Assembly: GCF_003265705.1 (NCBI RefSeq)
Contig: NW_020312968.1
Span: 4,711,184 to 4,775,183, forward strand
Length of the DNA stretch: 64,000 bases
Source of the DNA: Callorhinus ursinus
Lineage: Eukaryota; Chordata; Mammalia; Carnivora; Otariidae
Direction of reading: 5' to 3'
Of this stretch, positions 59,004 to 64,000 are shown piece by piece. Every line of letters begins with the position of its first letter. Position 1 is the first letter of the stretch. Below the pieces are notes generated by a model. It saw only the letters and a program-made list of their open reading frames with translations, did not search any database and was not told where the DNA came from. Both the position numbers and the translations under genes were made by a program.

Positions 59004-59749
59004 AAATAATCCTATTCTTGTTCATGTATATAAAATATTCCTAATTCTCTAAGGATAGGAATGATTTAATTTTTTGTTTTTTGTTTTTGTTTTTTCTGGA
59101 GAGGGAAGGCGGGCAAAGAGTTTAATTTTTTCAAAATGTGTTCGCCCTACTTTGTCTTGTTAACCCCTTGGCTAATTTGTTTATATTTAAGAGTTACATA
59201 CTAAAAAGCTATTGAGAATATCTGTGCATGTGTGAGCTTTCTCAATTGGGCCCTTCTTTACAGAGTGGTCTGGCAAGGCCTTATTTGGGGAAACTCCTCC
59301 TTTTAGGTCTTTTCTTCCAGCTAGTCAGAATTCCTAGAGAAGAATCTTTTAACCTCTGTTCTGGAAGGGAAAGTCCTGACAGAGTGCATTGTGATCATCA
59401 AGTAAAGAGAAGAATTGTGGTCTAGACATTTATTACATAAAATTTCAATCAAGTTTTCTACCCTCAGTTGTGCTTAGTGTTTCCTAGTCTAATCATTTTC
59501 TCTTTTTTAAAGGAAGTATTTTAATTGAAATATAATATACAAACAGAAAGTACACACACGAGTATATATCTCAGTGAATTCTTACACAGGGGACACACCT
59601 GTGTGAGCACCACCTAGATGAAGACATAAAACATAATGAACACCTCAGATGACTACCTTGTGCATCTTCTCAGTGGCTCCCCTCCACCACCAAAGGTAAT
59701 TAACATTCTGACTTCTGTCATTCTAGATTAGTTTTTGCCTGTTGTTAAA

Positions 59750-59751
59750 CA

Positions 59752-59788
<37 letters not shown>
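59750..59788 (+). repeat. (CA)n microsatellite
   Basis: About 19 CA units with one interruption, directly left of the L1 insertion at 59817. Confidence 0.95.
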
Positions 59789-59792
<4 letters not shown>

Positions 59793-59816
59793 TTTCCCTT
59801 TGTGTTGGCTGCTTTT

Positions 59817-61128
59817 TTTTCTTAATTTTATTATGTTATGTTAGTCACCATACAGTACATGATTAGTTTTTGTTGTGGTGGTCCACGATCCATTGTTTTC
59901 ATATAACACCCAGTGCTCCATGCAGTACGTGCCCTCCTTAATACCCATCACTGGGCTAACAGATCGCCCTCCCCCTTCCCCTCTAAAACCCTGTTTGTTT
60001 CTCAGAGTCCATAGTCTCTCATGGTTCATCTCTCCCTCCAATTCCCCCCCTTCATTTTTCCCTTCCTTCTCCTAATGTCCTCTATGCTGTTCCTCATGTT
60101 CCACAAATAAGTGAAACCATATGATCATTGACTTTCTCTGCTTAACTTATTTCACTTAGCATCATCTCCTCCAGTCCCATCCATGTGGATGTAAAAGTTG
60201 GGTATTCATCCTTTCTGATGGCTGAGTAATATTCCATTGTATAAATGGACCACATCTTCTTTATCCATTCATCTGTTGAAGGGCATCTCGGCTCTTTCCG
60301 CAGTTTGGCTATTGCAGACATTGCTGCTACGAACACTGGGGTGCATATGGCCCTTCTTTACACTACATCTGTGTCTTTGGGGTAAATACCCAGGAGTGCA
60401 ATTCCTGGGTCATAGGGTAGTTCTATTTTTAACTTTTTGAGGCACCTCCACACTGTTTTCCAAAGTGGCTGTACCAACTTGCATTCCCACCAAGAGTGTA
60501 AGAGGGTTCCCCTTTCTCCACAACCTCTCCAACATTTGTTGTTTCTTTCCCTGTCCATTTTTGCCATTCTCACTGGTGTAAGGTGGTATCTCACTGTGGT
60601 TTTGATTTGAATTTCCCTGATGGCTAATGATGATGAACATTTTTTCATGTGTCTGTTAGCCATTTGTATGTCTTCTTCAGAGAAGTGTCTTTTCATATCT
60701 TCTGCCTACTTTTTGACTTGATTATTTGTTTTTTGGGTGTTGAGTTTGAGAAGTTCTTTATAGATCTTGGATACCAGCCCTTTATCTGTAGTGTCCTTTG
60801 CAAATATCTTCTCCCATTCTGTGGGTTGCCTCTTTGTTTTGCTGACTGTTGCCTTTGCTCTGCAGAAGCAGTCTCTTCAATAAATGGTGCTGGGACAATT
60901 GGACAGCCACATGCAGAAGAATGAAACTCGACCATTCTCTAACACCATTCACAAAGATAAACTCAAAATGGATGAAAGACCTCAACGTGAGACAGGAATC
61001 CGTCAAAATCCTAGAGGATAACATAGGCAGTAACCTCTTTGACATCACCCACAGCAACTTCTTTCAAGATACATCTCCAAAAGCTGGTGAAACAAAAGCA
61101 AAAATGAACTTTTGGGACTTCATCAAGA
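59817..61128 (-). mobile_element. Twin-primed (5'-inverted) truncated L1
   Basis: 59817-60866 is antisense L1 3'UTR and ORF2 C-terminus (for example WSIYTMEYYSAIRKDE). 60867-61128 is upstream ORF2 sequence in the sense direction ([20 protein letters not shown]). TSD 'ttgtgttggctgctttt' (59800-59816) against the copy at 61129-61145 with one mismatch, so both halves came in one event. Confidence 0.9.
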
Positions 61129-61299
61129 TTGTGTTGGCTTCTTTTACTCAACATTATGTTACTGAGATTTATCCATATTATCATATGTAGCTATTGAGAA
61201 TTTATAATTTATCCTATGTAGCTATATAGAATTTTATTATTGAAGGACGCTGAGTTAGGATCACAGAATTATGGTTCTATATTCAGTCACTGTGTTTTT

Positions 61300-61640
61300 T
61301 AATTTTAACTTTTTGAGAAATAATTGAGTAGCATAGTTATAAATATTTAAACTATATAACATGATGTTTTGATACATGTCTATAGTAGAATGATTACCAA
61401 TATCAAGATAATTAACATATTTATCACCTGATACAGTTAATGTAGATAACTCTTTTTTTGTGGTGAGAATGCTTCAGCTCTACCCTCAGCCACTTTCAAG
61501 TATACACTCTTGTATTATTAACCATAGTCACCACCATGCTATGAATTAGATCTTCAGAACTTATTCTTCTTATAACTGAAAATTTGTGCCCTTTGACTTT
61601 TCCCTCCCCCTACCCCTGGCAACCACCATTCTATTCTCTG
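61300..61640 (-). mobile_element. Old L1-type 3' region, antisense
   Basis: 'acatgatgttttgatacatg', 'ggtgagaatgcttcagctct' and 'cttataactgaaaatttgtg' are standard antisense 3'UTR text of old L1s. A MIR-like piece ('gtgatcttatttatcttcat') follows at 61650-61725. Confidence 0.65.
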
Positions 61641-61719
61641 TATTTATGAAATCAGTCAAGCAGTGTGTTAAATGCTTTATGTATGTGATCTTATTTATCT
61701 TCATAATAATCCCAGAATT

Positions 61720-62520
61720 AGGTCTTTTATTCATTCATTCATTCCTCATTTAATTAACAAATATTTATTTGTACCTATTATATACCAGGTACTTTTCTAG
61801 GTGTTGGGAAATCAGCCAAAAGAAAGAGACATATATCTATGAATAAAACAGACAAGAATCTATACCCTCCTGGAGCTTGCGTTTTATAAGCAACATATTT
61901 GGTATATTAGATATGGATAAATGTTGCTGAGAAAAATAGAGCAAAGAAGGGTATATGAGGAGCTGATGATAAGGAGGGATGTTTGTTATTTTATTTTATT
62001 TTATTTTTTAATTTTTTTTGAGAGAGAGAGAGAGAGCACGCACCAGTGGGGAGTAAAGTGGGGTGCAGAGGGAGAAGGAGAGAGAATTCCAAGCAGACTC
62101 CACACGCAGCACAGAGCCCAACACGGGCCTTGATCTCATGACCCTGAGATCATGAGCTGAGCTGAAATCAAGAGTCAGATGCTTAACTGAGCCACCCAGG
62201 CGCTCCAGCATGTTTGCAATTTTAGATAGTGGGTGAAGGAAGATACTACTGAAAAAAATGACCTTTGAGTCCAAGCTTAAAGGAAGTGAGGGAGGAAGAC
62301 ATGCAACTATTTGGAGGAAGAGCATTCTAGGCAGAAGAAAAGGCAAGAGTAAAAGTCTACAAGAAGAAGCTTTTTGGTGTTCCGAAAACAAGGAGGTTGG
62401 TGTGGCTAGAAGGAGGGTGCAAGGAGGTAGAGTCACGCAGCCAAGGCTGGATCCGATCTTGCAGGCAACGAATTGTAAGGACTTTCTTTTAGCCTAAGTG
62501 AGACAGGAGGCCTTGGGGTC
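61720..62520. repeat. Ancient mammalian interspersed repeat, copy 3
   Basis: The longest copy of the family seen at 6481 and 8425: 'ataccaggtacttttctagg', 'ctcctggagcttgcgtttta', then after the SINE 'aagagcattctaggcagaag' and 'ggaggttggtgtggctagaa'. Confidence 0.55.
61993..62204 (-). mobile_element. CAN SINE, diverged, inside an ancient repeat
   Basis: A long T/A-rich start, then 'gagagagagagagagagcac' and end 'gagccacccaggcgctcc'. The target repeat is short and unclear (atgtttg/atgtttg). Confidence 0.88.
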
Positions 62521-62694
62521 TTTGATTAGAGGACGGACAGGATACTGACAAAGTCATTCTGTGTGTTTAATGAATGGGGCATGAGTAAGGGCAGGTGGCC
62601 TGTTATTTGCTATTAGTCTCCCTGGCTGGCAGGTGAGGAGAATGAGACTTGGACATGACCCGCGTCATGAACTCTTAACACAAGCAGAGCAGCA

Positions 62695-62825
62695 GCATCG
62701 ACCACACCTGGGAGCTAGAAATGCAGGCTCTCAGGCCTCACCCCAGACCAGCTGAATCCCAATCTGTGTTTTAGGAGGAGCCTCAAGTGATTCCCATGGC
62801 ATTAAAGTTTGAAAAGCCTTGGTAA
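62695..62825 (-). mobile_element. MER5A-like hAT fragment
   Basis: 'cacacctgggagctagaaat', 'gcaggctctcaggcctcacc' and 'aagtttgaaaagcc' are the reverse strand of the MER5A family as I remember it. Confidence 0.6.
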
Positions 62826-62829
62826 ACCT

Positions 62830-64000
62830 CTAAGAGAGAACTGTTGTTGAAGCTCATTGATCAGGGGAGAATACTACCAAGGTGATGTTCTAAGGAAATG
62901 TTAATTTGGAAGCAAATCAAGAGAGAGGGATTACCAACCAGGAGGAAATTATAACTCGGAAGTGTGGGGCTGAATGGCTGAAGCAAGATAATGACAATAG
63001 GAATGAAAAGGAATTTCTAACAAGGAGTGGAGGGAAGTGTTTTTTAACGAAGGAAAAAGCCTGTAAAATTAAGGCGACGACTAGACATACTGGTGTGTGG
63101 GAAGGGACCATGAGACAGAGAGTTAGATAAAACATGACACTGAATTCTCAAACCTTGGTAAGGAGTAATTGGACCATTCCTGGAAAAAGAGAAGCAAGAA
63201 TGGGGATTGTGAGGATGAGATCCAAATAATTTTCGAATTCCGGAACTGAACTTGGTGGTGGTTGCAAATGTTCAGCAGATAGTCAGGAATCTCTAGGTGG
63301 CGAAGACTTGGAGCGGAAGTACCAGTTTTGGAGTCATTTGCCTGGATGTGCCCACTGAAGCAACAGTGATTGAGATATTGGGGGAGAAGACAGAAAGAAG
63401 ACTGTGCCCACATACCTAGGACCGGCACCCCTTTTAGAAAAGGTAGCAGGCAGAAAAAGGGCAGTCAGCGAGGGAGGAAGAGAGTGTAACATCTCTAAAA
63501 CCAAGGGCAGGGAGAGAGTTTCTATTAGCTACATGCTATGGAGGTTAGGAGAAATCAAAAGAGATGGATCTTAGCAAAAGTCAAATCAAGCTGTTGGTGT
63601 ATTTCAAAGAATGATTTCACAGGAATGAAAGCCAGAGGCTTATAGAGAGGGCGGATGGTCAGGAAACACGATGTTCACCCTCAGAGATGACCCAATTACC
63701 ACAAAGGTAGACAAGATAACCCCATTAGGTAATTATCTGAGAAGATGCACTTATGGACAACTACACATTTATAGATGTATGATTCATATTAGGTATTTTT
63801 ATAACCCATCAACAAATTATATAGATATATGCATGGTTCCAGGATTTGCAAAGCTCTAAATGAAAGTCAAACTTCAGACAAGATATATTTCCTCTTGGCC
63901 TTTTCGAAAAACCTGATTAGATTTTTTTTGGTCACACTTTATCTGATCAGTGCACACTTTTACTGTGGCTCTTACTGTTTTAATTGCTGGTGACTTAGTG
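62830..64000. other. Right end of the window, nothing recognised
   Basis: Short ORFs on both strands (up to 101 codons) without domains or splice context. No SINE. I see no gene. Confidence 0.4.

Larger units (their letters stand above)
58020..59100 (-). mobile_element. Old L1-type (L1M/HAL1-like) fragment, antisense
   Basis: 'ttgtcttctagctcccaata' and 'gctgttgagatatttaatga' are typical antisense text of the ORF1/inter-ORF region of old L1s. Interrupted by SINEs at 58436 and 58828. Confidence 0.6.

Overview
The window is nuclear DNA from a carnivore. More than thirty tRNA-derived CAN SINEs are present. They carry the head 'gggcgcctgggtggctcag' and the tail 'aaataaataaaatctt', and the canid SINEC_Cf head is absent. 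This points to an arctoid caniform (bear/panda, pinniped or mustelid) rather than a dog, but I cannot name the species. Ancient mammalian repeats (L2, MIR, hAT-Charlie, Tigger-type, MaLR LTR) fill much of the rest.

Only one host gene is supported. It is a two-exon ortholog of human C9orf40 on the + strand: coding exon 1 at 13544-13966 inside a CpG island, a 5.2-kb GT-AG intron, and coding exon 2 at 19166-19324, followed by a 3'UTR with AATAAA at 19727. The deduced protein is 193 aa. Everything else is intergenic or intronic. From human synteny (memory, not visible here) the flanks should lie between the CARNMT1 and TRPM6 sides of the locus.

Layout. 1-13 kb: an ERV-L pol relic, old L1 and L2 pieces, a 160-bp direct repeat, and SINEs. 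13-20.4 kb: C9orf40. 20.4-27 kb: MIR, L2, an MLT1-like LTR, microsatellites and an old L1. 27.1-33.6 kb: a near full-length but decayed carnivore L1 on the + strand with a 13-bp target-site duplication (TSD). 34.2-44.9 kb: an old minus-strand L1 stuffed with younger L1s and SINEs. 46.7-55.5 kb: a complete but defective gammaretrovirus-like (ERV-E-like) provirus on the minus strand. It has two 295-bp LTRs, a 4-bp TSD, a tRNA-Glu primer binding site, and gag, pro-pol and env relics. 55.6-64 kb: stacked SINEs around a 100-N assembly gap, a Tigger-type DNA transposon carrying two SINEs, an 83-bp inverted repeat, a twin-primed L1 and old repeats.

The interest lies in the nesting of insertions and in the provirus structure, including a chimeric RNase H duplication inside integrase. 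I found no operon-like or novel defence-type system. No viral reading frame is intact.
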